Shown one piece after another: positions 8,404 through 16,765 of a stretch of 64,000 bases of DNA. This DNA comes from Paraburkholderia kururiensis. GTDB lineage: Bacteria > Pseudomonadota > Gammaproteobacteria > Burkholderiales > Burkholderiaceae. A program made the position numbers and the translations under genes. Every line of letters begins with the position of its first letter. Within the stretch, counting starts at the first letter, position 1. The DNA is taken from contig NZ_CP139965.1 in assembly GCF_034424375.1 (NCBI RefSeq), positions 2,914,001 to 2,978,000 on the forward strand, in the 5' to 3' direction. The notes under the pieces are model-generated. The model did no database searches, was not told where the DNA came from, and worked only from the letters and a program-made list of their open reading frames with translations.

Positions 8404-9636
8404 ATGAAGTTCGATGCCGTCGTACTCGGCGCAGGCATGGTGGGCGTTTCCGTGGCGCTGCATCTGCAACAGCGCGGACTCGCGGTCGCGCTCGTGGATC
8501 GCCGCGCGCCCGGCTACGAAACCTCGTTCGGCAACGCAGGGCTCATTCAACGCGAGGGCGTCTATCCGTATGCCTTCCCGCGCGGCTTCGGCACGCTGCT
8601 GCGCTATGCGCTGAACCGCTCCACCGACGTGCGTTACCACCCGTCCGCGCTGCCGCGCCTGCTGCCGTTCCTGTACCGCTACTGGTACAACTCGCGGCCC
8701 GACCGTCACGCGGCCATCGCGCGCGCGTATTCCACGCTGATCGAGCATTGCATCAGCGAGCATCGCGCGCTGATCGAGGCATCGGGCGCGCAAGCGCTGC
8801 TGCGCACGGGCGGCTGGGTCAAGGTGTTTCGCACGGCGCAGAAGTTCGAAGCGGAACAGCGCCAGGCGCGCCGCTGGAACGCGGAGTACGGCGTGCAGTT
8901 CGACGTGCTCGACGCCGCGCGTCTGCAACACGACGAGCCCTGGCTCGGCCACAGTCTCATCGGCGGCCTGCGCTATACGGACTCGGACTCGGTGAGCGAC
9001 CCGAACGCGCTCGTCACGGCCTACGCGCGCCACTTCGAGCAGTTGGGCGGCCGCATCCTGACGGGCGATGCCGCGACGCTCGAACCGCAATGGCGCGTGA
9101 CCACCGACGCCGGCGTGATCGAGGCGCGTTCCGCGGTGGTGGCAATGGGACCGTGGTCCGATCTCGTGACGACCCGGCTCGGCTACCGTCTGCCGCTCGC
9201 GGTGAAGCGCGGCTATCACATGCACTACGCCGCGCAGAACGGCGCGCGTCTGAACCAGCCCGTGCTGGATGCCGAAATCGGCTACCTCATCACGCCGATG
9301 GCGCGCGGCATCCGCCTCACCACCGGCGCCGAACTGGCATTGCGCGACGCGCCGCCCACGCCGGCCCAGCTCGACGCGGTGGAGCCCATCGCGCGCAAGG
9401 TGTTTCCGCTCGGCGAACGGCTGGATGCCACGCCGTGGCTGGGCCGTCGCCCCTGCACGCCGGACATGATGCCCGTGATCGGCCCCGCGCCGCGCCATGC
9501 CGGCCTGTGGTTCGCGTTCGGACATGCGCATCACGGCCTCACGCTGGGCCCCGTCACGGGACGGCTGATTGCCGAGATGGTGACGGGCGCACAGCCGGTG
9601 GTCGATCCGACGCCGTTCCGGGCCGACCGGTTTTGA
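8404..9636 (+). CDS. FAD-dependent oxidoreductase, D-amino acid dehydrogenase (DadA)-like
   Basis: A 410-residue DAO-fold flavoprotein. The FAD-binding motif is at the extreme N-terminus (MKFDAVVLGAGMVGVSVALH) with the acidic end VDRRAPGYETSFGNAG, a DadA hallmark. The C-terminus has GRRPCTPDMMPVIGPAPR and FGHAHHGLTLGPVTGRLIAE, as in the small subunit of D-amino acid dehydrogenase. DadA-like enzymes oxidise D-amino acids or N-alkylated amino acids and pass electrons to the respiratory chain. The ATG at 8404 has AAAGGA 10 bases upstream. It is the third gene after the MFS transporter and amidase, 53 bases behind the amidase stop, so the three probably form one catabolic operon. Confidence 0.9.
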   Translation: MKFDAVVLGAGMVGVSVALHLQQRGLAVALVDRRAPGYETSFGNAGLIQREGVYPYAFPRGFGTLLRYALNRSTDVRYHPSALPRLLPFLYRYWYNSRPDRHAAIARAYSTLIEHCISEHRALIEASGAQALLRTGGWVKVFRTAQKFEAEQRQARRWNAEYGVQFDVLDAARLQHDEPWLGHSLIGGLRYTDSDSVSDPNALVTAYARHFEQLGGRILTGDAATLEPQWRVTTDAGVIEARSAVVAMGPWSDLVTTRLGYRLPLAVKRGYHMHYAAQNGARLNQPVLDAEIGYLITPMARGIRLTTGAELALRDAPPTPAQLDAVEPIARKVFPLGERLDATPWLGRRPCTPDMMPVIGPAPRHAGLWFAFGHAHHGLTLGPVTGRLIAEMVTGAQPVVDPTPFRADRF

Positions 9637-9718
9637 TTGCTGACCGCGGGCTCGCCTGAGCCTGCCGGTCTGAATCGCTTTCTCTTCCCCCTCATCGCGT
9701 CCGCGTCGTTGCCACACT

Positions 9719-9749
9719 GCGCGCCCACGGTTGCCGACCGTGGGCGCGC
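9719..9749. terminator. Strong GC-rich hairpin downstream of the oxidoreductase gene
   Basis: A perfect 13-bp stem, 9719-9731 pairing with 9737-9749 around a five-base loop, lies 82 bases after the FAD oxidoreductase stop. There is no run of T after it, so it is not a classical intrinsic terminator. It could end or stabilise the mRNA of the MFS-amidase-oxidoreductase operon. Confidence 0.5.
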
Positions 9750-9875
9750 TTCGTGCTGAACGCCTGTACGTGCAGCACGTGATGCACGTGGCGCATGTGG
9801 AGCCCACGCGCCACGCCACCGGCTTCGTTTGCGCGCATCGCTTCGACCGCTTTCGACGCACCTGTGAGGACCCTC

Positions 9876-10604
9876 ATGCCACCCTGGCTGGCTCAGGCGG
9901 CAGCGGTATGGCTGCCGCTTTCCGTGCTCGCCGCGCTCTACGTGGCCGCGGACGTCGCCTTGCCGCGGCACCGCCCGCCCATGCGCGTGATGGCATTCGT
10001 CTGGCCGTTGACGGTGCTCTATTGGGGCCCCGTGGGGCTGATCTTCTATTTCTGGTTCGGCCGCGCGAACCGTGCCTCTTCGCACGAGACGCACAAGACG
10101 CACGACGCCCACACTGAACACCGCGGCCAGCACGAGACTGCCTCGCCTCCATCAGTCCCGTCGCGTCCCATGTGGCAAGCGGTATTCGAAGGCGCGGCAC
10201 ACTGCGGCGCGGGCTGCGCGCTCGGGGACTTCATCGGCGACTGGCTTGCCTACGGCACCGACTTCCGCCCGTGGGGCTCGGTGTTCGCGGGCAAGGTGGT
10301 GGTGGGCTTCGTGCTGGCCTACGCGCTCGGCATCGTGTTCCAGTTCTTCGCGATTGCGCCCATGCGCGGCCTCGGCGTGCGCGAGGGACTCGTGCAGGCC
10401 ATCAAGGCCGACACGCTTTCGCTCGTCGCCTACGAAGTGGGCATGTTCGTCGTGATGTGGTTCACGTCCCACGCCTTTACCGGCCTCACGCCGAAAACGC
10501 TCGCGTACTGGCTGCCGATGCAGTGGGCCATGCTCGCGGGCTTCGCCACCACGTATCCCGTCAACGTGTGGCTGATCGCGCGCGGCATCAAGGAACGCAT
10601 GTAA
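9876..10604 (+). CDS. Four- to six-helix membrane protein, DUF4396-like
   Basis: A 242-residue integral membrane protein. Two hydrophobic segments lie in the first 65 residues, then a His-rich loop of about 35 residues (repeated HET/HKTHDAH type residues), then three or four further segments (GKVVVGFVLAYALGIVFQFF, LVAYEVGMFVVMWF, MQWAMLAGFATTYPVNVWLI). The conserved-looking stretch AAHCGAGCALGDFIGDW, with His-Cys and Cys, matches my memory of DUF4396 proteins, whose function is unknown. The ATG at 9876 has GTGAGGA five bases upstream. The His-rich cytosolic or periplasmic loop could bind metal. It is probably transcribed alone, being separated from both neighbours by more than 230 bases. Confidence 0.75.
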   Translation: MPPWLAQAAAVWLPLSVLAALYVAADVALPRHRPPMRVMAFVWPLTVLYWGPVGLIFYFWFGRANRASSHETHKTHDAHTEHRGQHETASPPSVPSRPMWQAVFEGAAHCGAGCALGDFIGDWLAYGTDFRPWGSVFAGKVVVGFVLAYALGIVFQFFAIAPMRGLGVREGLVQAIKADTLSLVAYEVGMFVVMWFTSHAFTGLTPKTLAYWLPMQWAMLAGFATTYPVNVWLIARGIKERM

Positions 10605-10920
10605 GGCGCGAGTCCACGCACCTCGTTGGTTGCGTCGTGGCGCGCCTGCTCCGCGGCAGATGCCTGGTAAAGGCAGAGGCCCGGTAAAAATTCCAGGCGC
10701 TACAACGGCGCCTCGTTCGATACCGTCTCGGCTCTCCGCTGTCTGCCGCATGCCGCCTTCGTCGCTTACGCGCTGCAAGGAACGGATGTTGCGCGCGCCT
10801 CGTTTGCGGCGGTCATCACGACCGTCCGCGCACGCAAGTGCCCGCATGGGCCCGCATGTGCCGCATGTGCATCAACCGCGCTGTCAGGCGCAGCAGACGA
10901 ACCCACAGGCGACGAACGAA
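10605..10920. other. Intergenic region before the enolase-superfamily gene
   Basis: 316 bases without a convincing gene. The frame of the following gene stays open through it, but the translated part is Arg/Pro-rich and reads like non-coding sequence. I see short CCCGCATG/CCGCATGTG direct repeats at about 10841-10870 and no clear promoter, terminator or operator. Confidence 0.5.
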
Positions 10921-12114
10921 ATGAACGACGCGCCCTCATCACGCGCCTCACGCGAATCACGCGAACCGCGAACGGAGCCCACCGGCAAGACCGACCTCAC
11001 CGACGGATACGAGCGCCGCTTCGGCCCGCGCATTACCGCCCTGCGCGCCGCGGCCTACACCATTCCTGCCGAGAGCCCCGAGTCCGACGGCACGTTCAGC
11101 TGGAACGCCACCACACTCGTGGTCGCGCAGATCGATGCGGGCGGCGAAACGGGACTCGGCTACACGTATTCCGATGCCTGCGTGGCGAGCCTGATGCGCG
11201 ACACGCTCGCGCCCGTGCTGATGCACGCGGACCCCGGCGACACCGGCGCGCTATGGCTGCGCATGCAGCAGCGCGTGCGCAACCTGGGCCGCGCAGGACT
11301 CGCGGCCACGGCCATATCGGCGCTGGACTGCGCGCTCTGGGACCTCAAGGCGAAGCTGTTGCATGCGCCGCTCGCGCAGGTGCTCGGCATGGCTCGCGAC
11401 GCGGTGCCCCTCTACGGCAGCGGCGGCTTCACGAACTACACGGACGCGCATCTCGCGGAGCAACTGGGCCGCTGGGTCGCGCACGACGGCTGCCGCGCCG
11501 TGAAGATGAAAGTGGGCAGCGACCCGGCGCGCGACCCCGAGCGCGTGAAGCACGCGCGCGCGGCGATCGATTCAAGCGCCGAACTCTTCGTCGACGCCAA
11601 CGGCGCGCTTTCCGTACAGCAGGCGTTGCGTGCAGCAGAACAGTTCGCACCCTACGGCGTGACGTGGTTCGAAGAGCCCGTGAGTTCGGACGACGCCGCG
11701 GGGCTGCACGCCGTGCGTCGGCGTGCGCCCGCGGGCATGGACGTCGCCGCGGGCGAATACAGCTACACCGCCGACGATTCGCGCCGCCTGCTCGAAGCGC
11801 GGGCCGTCGACGTGCTGCAGGCCGACGTGAGCCGCTGCGGCGGCGTGACGGGCTTCATGCAGGCCGCGCGCCTCGCCGACGCGTGGCACGTGCCGCTCTC
11901 CGCGCATTGCGCGCCGGCCCTGCATCTGCACGTGGCCGCCGCGGTGCCGGGCCTGCGCCACCAGGAATGGTTTCACGACCACGTGCGGATCGAATCCATG
12001 CTGTTCGACGGCGCGCCCACGCCGCGCGACGGCGCCATCGCACCGGACCTGTCGCGGCCCGGCTGCGGGCTCGCCTTCCGCTACGCGGACGCGCAGCCGT
12101 TCGCGGTGGGATGA
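10921..12114 (+). CDS. Enolase-superfamily enzyme, mandelate racemase/muconate lactonizing type
   Basis: A 397-residue member of the mandelate racemase subgroup. The family's catalytic residues line up: a KxK motif with Lys195 and Lys197 (AVKMKVG), metal ligands Asp225 (FVDANGAL), Glu251 (WFEEPVSS) and Glu279 (AAGEYSY), and the Asp302/His329 dyad (LQADVSRCGG, PLSAHCAPALH). This chemistry removes a proton alpha to a carboxylate, so racemisation or dehydration of a sugar acid is expected. The ATG at 10921 was chosen because upstream residues are non-coding in character. It precedes a GMC dehydrogenase operon, which suggests that the acid made by that dehydrogenase, or a related one, is its substrate. 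Exact substrate is unknown. Confidence 0.9.
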   Translation: MNDAPSSRASRESREPRTEPTGKTDLTDGYERRFGPRITALRAAAYTIPAESPESDGTFSWNATTLVVAQIDAGGETGLGYTYSDACVASLMRDTLAPVLMHADPGDTGALWLRMQQRVRNLGRAGLAATAISALDCALWDLKAKLLHAPLAQVLGMARDAVPLYGSGGFTNYTDAHLAEQLGRWVAHDGCRAVKMKVGSDPARDPERVKHARAAIDSSAELFVDANGALSVQQALRAAEQFAPYGVTWFEEPVSSDDAAGLHAVRRRAPAGMDVAAGEYSYTADDSRRLLEARAVDVLQADVSRCGGVTGFMQAARLADAWHVPLSAHCAPALHLHVAAAVPGLRHQEWFHDHVRIESMLFDGAPTPRDGAIAPDLSRPGCGLAFRYADAQPFAVG

Positions 12115-12156
12115 ACCGTCGCTCGACGGCAAGGAAAACAACGGGATGAAGTTGCG

Positions 12157-13191
12157 ATGAACGATCGAGATCACTCTTTTCTGTCGTGGTTCGGTGTAGC
12201 CGGCGCGGTCGGTCTTGCCGCGTGTGCGCTGGTACGCGGCGCCCACCGCGACGACGACGCGACCGATGACGGAAGATCTCCCACCGCTCGGTCTAGCGCC
12301 CGAGGCTCAGTCCGCCCAACAGCCCGCCACACGTCGCCCAGCGCCGTACCCACCAGGCGCGACAGCGACGGCACGCTCGTGCACGAGCACATCCATGCCG
12401 CACGCACGTTCAATCGCGGATCGGCCCTGCTCGCGTGGGCCGCGTTGACCGATAGCGGCATCGAACACTATCGCGGGTCGTTCGAGAATCGCGCCATGTA
12501 TGCGCCGCTCGTAGCCGGCGCGCTCGCGCTTGCCGCCGGCGCGCACGGCGGCACGGACCGCACGCCGGGCCTGCACGGTCTGCGCCACGCGGCGTATCGA
12601 CTCGCGGCAACGGTGGGCGTGGTGGGCACGGGGTTCCATCTCTACAACGTGACGAAGCGGCCGGGGCAACTGAGCTGGCACAACCTCTTCTACGGCGCGC
12701 CGCTCGGGGCGCCCATGGCGTTGCTGCTGTCCGGCGTGCTGGGCGCCGTGGGCGAACGGCTGCGCGACGAGCCCGCCGAAGACCCGCAGCTCTTCGGCAT
12801 GCCCGCGGGCAAGGCGCTCGCGCTGGTCTCGGCCGTGGGCCTCGCGGGCACGCTGGGCGAAGTCGCGCTGCTGCACTTTCGCGGCTCGTTCCAGCATCGC
12901 GCCATGTATGCGCCCATCGTCGTGGCGCCCGTCAGTGCGGCGCTGCTCGCGCGTGCCGCGCTCAGCGCGCCGCGCGAACGCTGGTGGACGCGGCTGTGGC
13001 TGCGTGTGACGACGGCGCTCGGCGTGATCGGCGTGGGCTTCCACGCGCGCGGCATCGCACGCTATCAAGGCGGCTGGCGCGCATGGACGCAGAACGTGCT
13101 CAACGGTCCGCCGCTGCCCGCGCCGCCCTCGTTCACCGCCCTCGCGCTCGCGGGGCTCGCGGCATTGCGTTTGAGGAGCACGGAAAAATGA
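12157..13191 (+). CDS. Integral membrane protein with internal duplication, unknown function
   Basis: A 344-residue membrane protein. After one N-terminal hydrophobic segment and an Arg/Ser/Thr-rich linker (about 30-80), two homologous halves follow (about 87-196 and 216-333). Each half has RGSF-x2-RAMYAP (107-116; 242-251), G-x-GFH (157-161; 292-296) and an N-x3-G-x-P-L-x-AP element (176-186; 313-323). Each keeps one His at a helix end (His104; His240) and a second His 56-57 residues later (His161; His296), which suggests heme or metal binding. The stop overlaps the start of the next gene (ATGA), so it belongs to the GMC dehydrogenase operon. No known family is recognised. A membrane anchor or quinone reductase role is my inference. 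Confidence 0.8.
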   Translation: MNDRDHSFLSWFGVAGAVGLAACALVRGAHRDDDATDDGRSPTARSSARGSVRPTARHTSPSAVPTRRDSDGTLVHEHIHAARTFNRGSALLAWAALTDSGIEHYRGSFENRAMYAPLVAGALALAAGAHGGTDRTPGLHGLRHAAYRLAATVGVVGTGFHLYNVTKRPGQLSWHNLFYGAPLGAPMALLLSGVLGAVGERLRDEPAEDPQLFGMPAGKALALVSAVGLAGTLGEVALLHFRGSFQHRAMYAPIVVAPVSAALLARAALSAPRERWWTRLWLRVTTALGVIGVGFHARGIARYQGGWRAWTQNVLNGPPLPAPPSFTALALAGLAALRLRSTEK

Positions 13192-13964
13192 AGCATGCGT
13201 TGTCGAAAGCGCCGTCGGGAAAAGATCGATCGTCGTCTCCCGTCGAGCGGCACACGCCCCGCTACCCGGGCTACGACGTCATGCGCAAACGCGACAGCGT
13301 GTCGTGGGACGACGCGACACGCGCCGTGATCGACCATCGGCTTGCGCAGCGCAACGTCGCGCGTTTTTGCAACGCGCTGGAATGGCAGACGTTGCAGGCC
13401 TTGTGCGCAGCGATCATTCCGCAGGCCGCGGGCACGTCGGCGAACAGCGACGGGGAGCGGGACGAAGAGCGGAATGAAGCACACGACCCAAACCGCGAAC
13501 CCGCCGTGCCCCTCGCCGCCTACATCGATGCCAAGCTCGCCGACGACGTGCGCGACGGCTTTCGCGACGCGCGTCTGCCGCCGCTGCGCGAAGCGTGGCG
13601 AACCGGTCTCGCCGCGCTCGACGCCGCGAGCCGCGCGCGTCATGGCGTGCCGTTCGCGCAGTTGCGCACCGCATCGCGCGACGACCTGATTCGCGACATG
13701 CAGCGCGGCGCACTGCACGGCCCCGAATGGCGCGGCATGCCGAGCGCCCTCTTCTTCACCGAGCGCGTGCTGCACGACCTCGCTTCGGCGTACTACGGAC
13801 ATCCGCAATCGTGGAACGAGATCGGCTTCGGCGGCCCCGCGAATCCGCGCGGCTACGTGCGCATGCAGGCCAATCGCCGCGACCCGTGGGAACCCGCCGA
13901 GGCACACGACACCACGCCCGCGGGCCTCGCGCGCGTGACACGGGAGAACCGCCGTGTCCGATGA
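13188..13964 (+). CDS. Gluconate 2-dehydrogenase subunit 3-family protein without signal peptide
   Basis: A 258-residue small subunit of a GMC-type membrane dehydrogenase. The core WQTLQALCAAIIPQA, LFFTERVLHDLASAYYGHP and WNEIGFGGPANPRGYVRM match the gluconate 2-dehydrogenase subunit 3 family. Unlike classical periplasmic members it has no twin-arginine signal. Its N-terminus (MKHALSKAPSGKDRSSSP) is charged and polar, and residues about 85-105 form a charged insertion (ERDEERNEAHDPNRE). GAGGAG lies 10 bases before the ATG. It overlaps both neighbours: the ATGA with the membrane protein and an 11-base overlap with the GMC gene. It should assemble with the following flavoprotein, probably on the cytoplasmic face. 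Confidence 0.88.
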   Translation: MKHALSKAPSGKDRSSSPVERHTPRYPGYDVMRKRDSVSWDDATRAVIDHRLAQRNVARFCNALEWQTLQALCAAIIPQAAGTSANSDGERDEERNEAHDPNREPAVPLAAYIDAKLADDVRDGFRDARLPPLREAWRTGLAALDAASRARHGVPFAQLRTASRDDLIRDMQRGALHGPEWRGMPSALFFTERVLHDLASAYYGHPQSWNEIGFGGPANPRGYVRMQANRRDPWEPAEAHDTTPAGLARVTRENRRVR

Positions 13965-15621
13965 CGTGCGCAACGATTCGCTGCTCGACGCCATGCACCA
14001 TCCGCGTGGCAGGCACGGCCGCGCGCCCGACGTCTTCACGCCGGGCGGCTGGGTGCCCATGCGCGAGTACCGCCAGGACGAGCCCGTGGACTTCGCGATT
14101 ATCGGCACCGGCGCGGGCGGCGGCACGCTGGCCTGTCGGCTCGCCGAGCACGGCTTCAAGGTGGTGGCGCTCGACGCCGGCGCCTGGTGGCGTCCGCTCG
14201 AAGAGTTCGCCTCCGACGAAACGCATCAGTCCAAGCTCTACTGGACCGACGAGCGCCTCTGCGACGGCGACCATCCGTTGAAGCTCGGCAGCAACAACAG
14301 CGGCAAGGCCGTGGGCGGCAGCACCGTGCATTTCGCGATGGTGTCGCTGCGTTTTCGTCCCGAGTGGTTCAAGTCGCGCAGCCTGCTCGGCTATGGCGCG
14401 GACTGGCCCATCGACTGGCGCGAGATGTGGCGCTACTACGGCGAAGTGGAAGACGCGCTGAAAATTTCGGGGCCCGTGAACTACCCGTGGGGCCCGCCGC
14501 GACCGCGCTATCCGTATCGCGCGCACGAACTGAACGCCTCGGCGCTCGTGCTCGCGCGCGGCTGCGAAGCGCTCGGCATTCCGTGGACGCCCACGCCGCT
14601 CGCCACCGTCTCCGCACCGCGCGGCGCGGCGCATCCGTGCGTCTATCGCGGCTTCTGCGTAACGGGCTGCGCGACCAACGCGAAGCAAAGCGCGCTCGTC
14701 ACATGGATACCGCGCGCGCTGCGCGCCGGTGCCGAGATTCGCGACCTCGCGATGGCCGGCCGCATCTCCGTGAACGACCAGGGCCGCGTAGACGGCGTCG
14801 AATACTTCCGCGAAGGCCGCTGGCAATTCCAGCGTGCGCGCCACGTCGTGGTGGCGGGCTACGCGATCGAAACGCCGCGCCTGTTGCTGATGTCGGCCAC
14901 GCCGCGCTTTCCGGACGGCCTCGCGAACAGCTCGGGCCTCGTCGGCAAGAACCTGATGGTGCAGTCGAACCAGGCCGTGTGGGGGCTCATGGACGAAGAG
15001 ATCCGCTGGTACAAGGGTCCGCCCTCGCTCGCGATGACCGAGCACTGGAACTATACGGACGAAGGCAAGGACTTCTTCGGCGGCTATTGCTACATGAGCC
15101 AGGGGCCGCTGCCGAAGGCATGGGCCGCGGTGCAGACGGGACGCGGCCTCTGGGGCGACGCGCTCGCGGCCGAGATGGAGCGGTACAACCATCAGGCAGG
15201 CCTGAAGATCGTGGGCGAAACGCTGCCGCAGGAATGCAACCGCGTGACGCTCGCAGACGAGAAAGACCAGTACGGCCTGCCGATTGCGCGCGTCACGCAT
15301 TCGTACTGCGAAAACGACCTGAAGCTCGTCGAGCATTCGCTGGACTTCATGCAGCGTGCGCTCGAAGCGGCAGGCGGGCGCAACGTCTGGAAGCAGCACG
15401 ACGACACGTGCCACCTCAACGGCACCGCGCGCATGGGCGACGACCCGCGCACGAGCGTCGTGAACGCGGACTGCCGCAGCTGGGACATTCCGAACCTCTG
15501 GATCTGCGACGGCTCCGTGTTCCCCACGGTGGGCGGCGTGAACCCGTCGCTCACCATCCAGGCCATTGCCTGCCGCACGGCGGACCGCATCGCGACGCTG
15601 CGCGCGCGCGGCGAACTCTGA
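13954..15621 (+). CDS. GMC-family FAD dehydrogenase, large subunit
   Basis: A 555-residue glucose-methanol-choline oxidoreductase. The FAD site is DFAIIGTGAGGGTLACRLAE (about 46-65). The C-terminus has the family signature TCHLNGTARMGDD with the catalytic His, then GSVFPTVGGVNPSLTIQA with Asn. Cys229, Cys235 and Cys239 (HPCVYRGFCVTGCATN) resemble the iron-sulfur-binding Cys segment of bacterial gluconate, sorbitol and glucose dehydrogenases. GTG start at 13954, with GGGAGA upstream, inside the end of the subunit-3 gene. No signal peptide, and the operon has no cytochrome c gene, so the electron acceptor is likely not periplasmic. The substrate is probably a sugar, polyol or sugar acid. Confidence 0.92.
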   Translation: MSDDVRNDSLLDAMHHPRGRHGRAPDVFTPGGWVPMREYRQDEPVDFAIIGTGAGGGTLACRLAEHGFKVVALDAGAWWRPLEEFASDETHQSKLYWTDERLCDGDHPLKLGSNNSGKAVGGSTVHFAMVSLRFRPEWFKSRSLLGYGADWPIDWREMWRYYGEVEDALKISGPVNYPWGPPRPRYPYRAHELNASALVLARGCEALGIPWTPTPLATVSAPRGAAHPCVYRGFCVTGCATNAKQSALVTWIPRALRAGAEIRDLAMAGRISVNDQGRVDGVEYFREGRWQFQRARHVVVAGYAIETPRLLLMSATPRFPDGLANSSGLVGKNLMVQSNQAVWGLMDEEIRWYKGPPSLAMTEHWNYTDEGKDFFGGYCYMSQGPLPKAWAAVQTGRGLWGDALAAEMERYNHQAGLKIVGETLPQECNRVTLADEKDQYGLPIARVTHSYCENDLKLVEHSLDFMQRALEAAGGRNVWKQHDDTCHLNGTARMGDDPRTSVVNADCRSWDIPNLWICDGSVFPTVGGVNPSLTIQAIACRTADRIATLRARGEL

Positions 15622-15646
15622 TCACATGCACAACGGAGACAAGGCC

Positions 15647-16657
15647 ATGCCGTTCCTTTCATGCACACCGAAAATCGTGGTGGTCACGGGCGCGAGCGCG
15701 GGCGTGGGGCGCGCCGCTGCGCTGCATTTCGCGCAGCGCGGCGCGAACGTGGCGCTCATCGCACGCGATGCCGAGGCGCTCGAAACCGTCGCGGAAGGCA
15801 TCCGCCTGCTGGGCGCACACGCGTTGCCCATCGCGCTCGACATGAGCGACGCAAACGCCGTGCACGCGGCGGCAGAGCGCGTGGAACGCGAGCTGGGGCC
15901 TATCGACGTGTGGGTGAACAACGCGATGGTCACGGTGTTCGCGCCCGTCACGGAGATCGAACCCGCGGAGTTCGCGCGCGTCACCGACGTGACCTACCAC
16001 GGCTACGTGTGGGGCACGATGGCCGCGCTCAGGCACATGCGGCGGCGCAATCGCGGCACCATCGTGCAGGTGGGCTCGGCGCTCGCGTATCGCGCCATTC
16101 CGCTGCAATCCGCGTATTGCGGCGCGAAATTCGCGATACGCGGCTTCACCGACGCGCTGCGCTGCGAGCTGCTGCACGAGAAAAGCCGTGTGCACGTGAC
16201 GATGGTGCAGATGCCCGCGCTCAACACGCCGCAATTCGACTGGGCGCTCTGCCGCCTGCCGGGCGAGCCGCGGCCCGTTGCGCCGGTCTACGAACCGGAA
16301 GTGGCCGCGCGCGCCATCTTCTGGGCCGCCACCCACAAGCGGCGCGAACTCGACGTGGGCTTCTCGTCCGTGAAGGCGATTTTCGCGAACCGCCTTGCGC
16401 CCGCGTGGCTCGACCGCTATCTCGCGCACCATGCGTGGCGCGGCCAGCAGCGCAAGACGCCCGCGGACCCCGGGCGCGCCGCGGACCTCTGGGAACCGGT
16501 GCCCGACAAGCATCGCCTGCGCGGTTCGTTCGGCGACGAAGCGCGTGCCGGCAGCGCGTCGCTCTGGCTCGATACGCACCGGCGCACCACGTTCGCCGCG
16601 GCCACGCTCGCGCTCGCGGCGCTGTTCGCGTGGCGCAGGCATCGCGGCGACGTCTAG
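15647..16657 (+). CDS. Short-chain dehydrogenase/reductase with C-terminal extension
   Basis: A 336-residue SDR. The Rossmann motif TGASAGVG is near the N-terminus, followed by VNNAM, Ser in VQVGSALAY and the active-site pair Tyr-x3-Lys in SAYCGAKFA. Beyond the usual 250 residues there is an extra tail. It ends in a short hydrophobic stretch (TFAAATLALAALFAW) followed by basic residues, which looks like a C-terminal membrane anchor. An ATG at 15626 is also in frame, but GGAG nine bases before 15647 favours the latter. It follows the GMC gene by only 25 bases, so it is likely part of the same operon and may reduce or oxidise a related carbonyl or polyol at the membrane. Confidence 0.88.
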   Translation: MPFLSCTPKIVVVTGASAGVGRAAALHFAQRGANVALIARDAEALETVAEGIRLLGAHALPIALDMSDANAVHAAAERVERELGPIDVWVNNAMVTVFAPVTEIEPAEFARVTDVTYHGYVWGTMAALRHMRRRNRGTIVQVGSALAYRAIPLQSAYCGAKFAIRGFTDALRCELLHEKSRVHVTMVQMPALNTPQFDWALCRLPGEPRPVAPVYEPEVAARAIFWAATHKRRELDVGFSSVKAIFANRLAPAWLDRYLAHHAWRGQQRKTPADPGRAADLWEPVPDKHRLRGSFGDEARAGSASLWLDTHRRTTFAAATLALAALFAWRRHRGDV

Positions 16658-16765
16658 GCAGATTCGCGAGCCCGGGGCAACGGCCTGACGTGGCACTCTC
16701 CTTGCGGTATCGGCTCATGGGATCGGCCTCATACCGGTCCCACGCTGAAATGAGGAGGAATCAGG

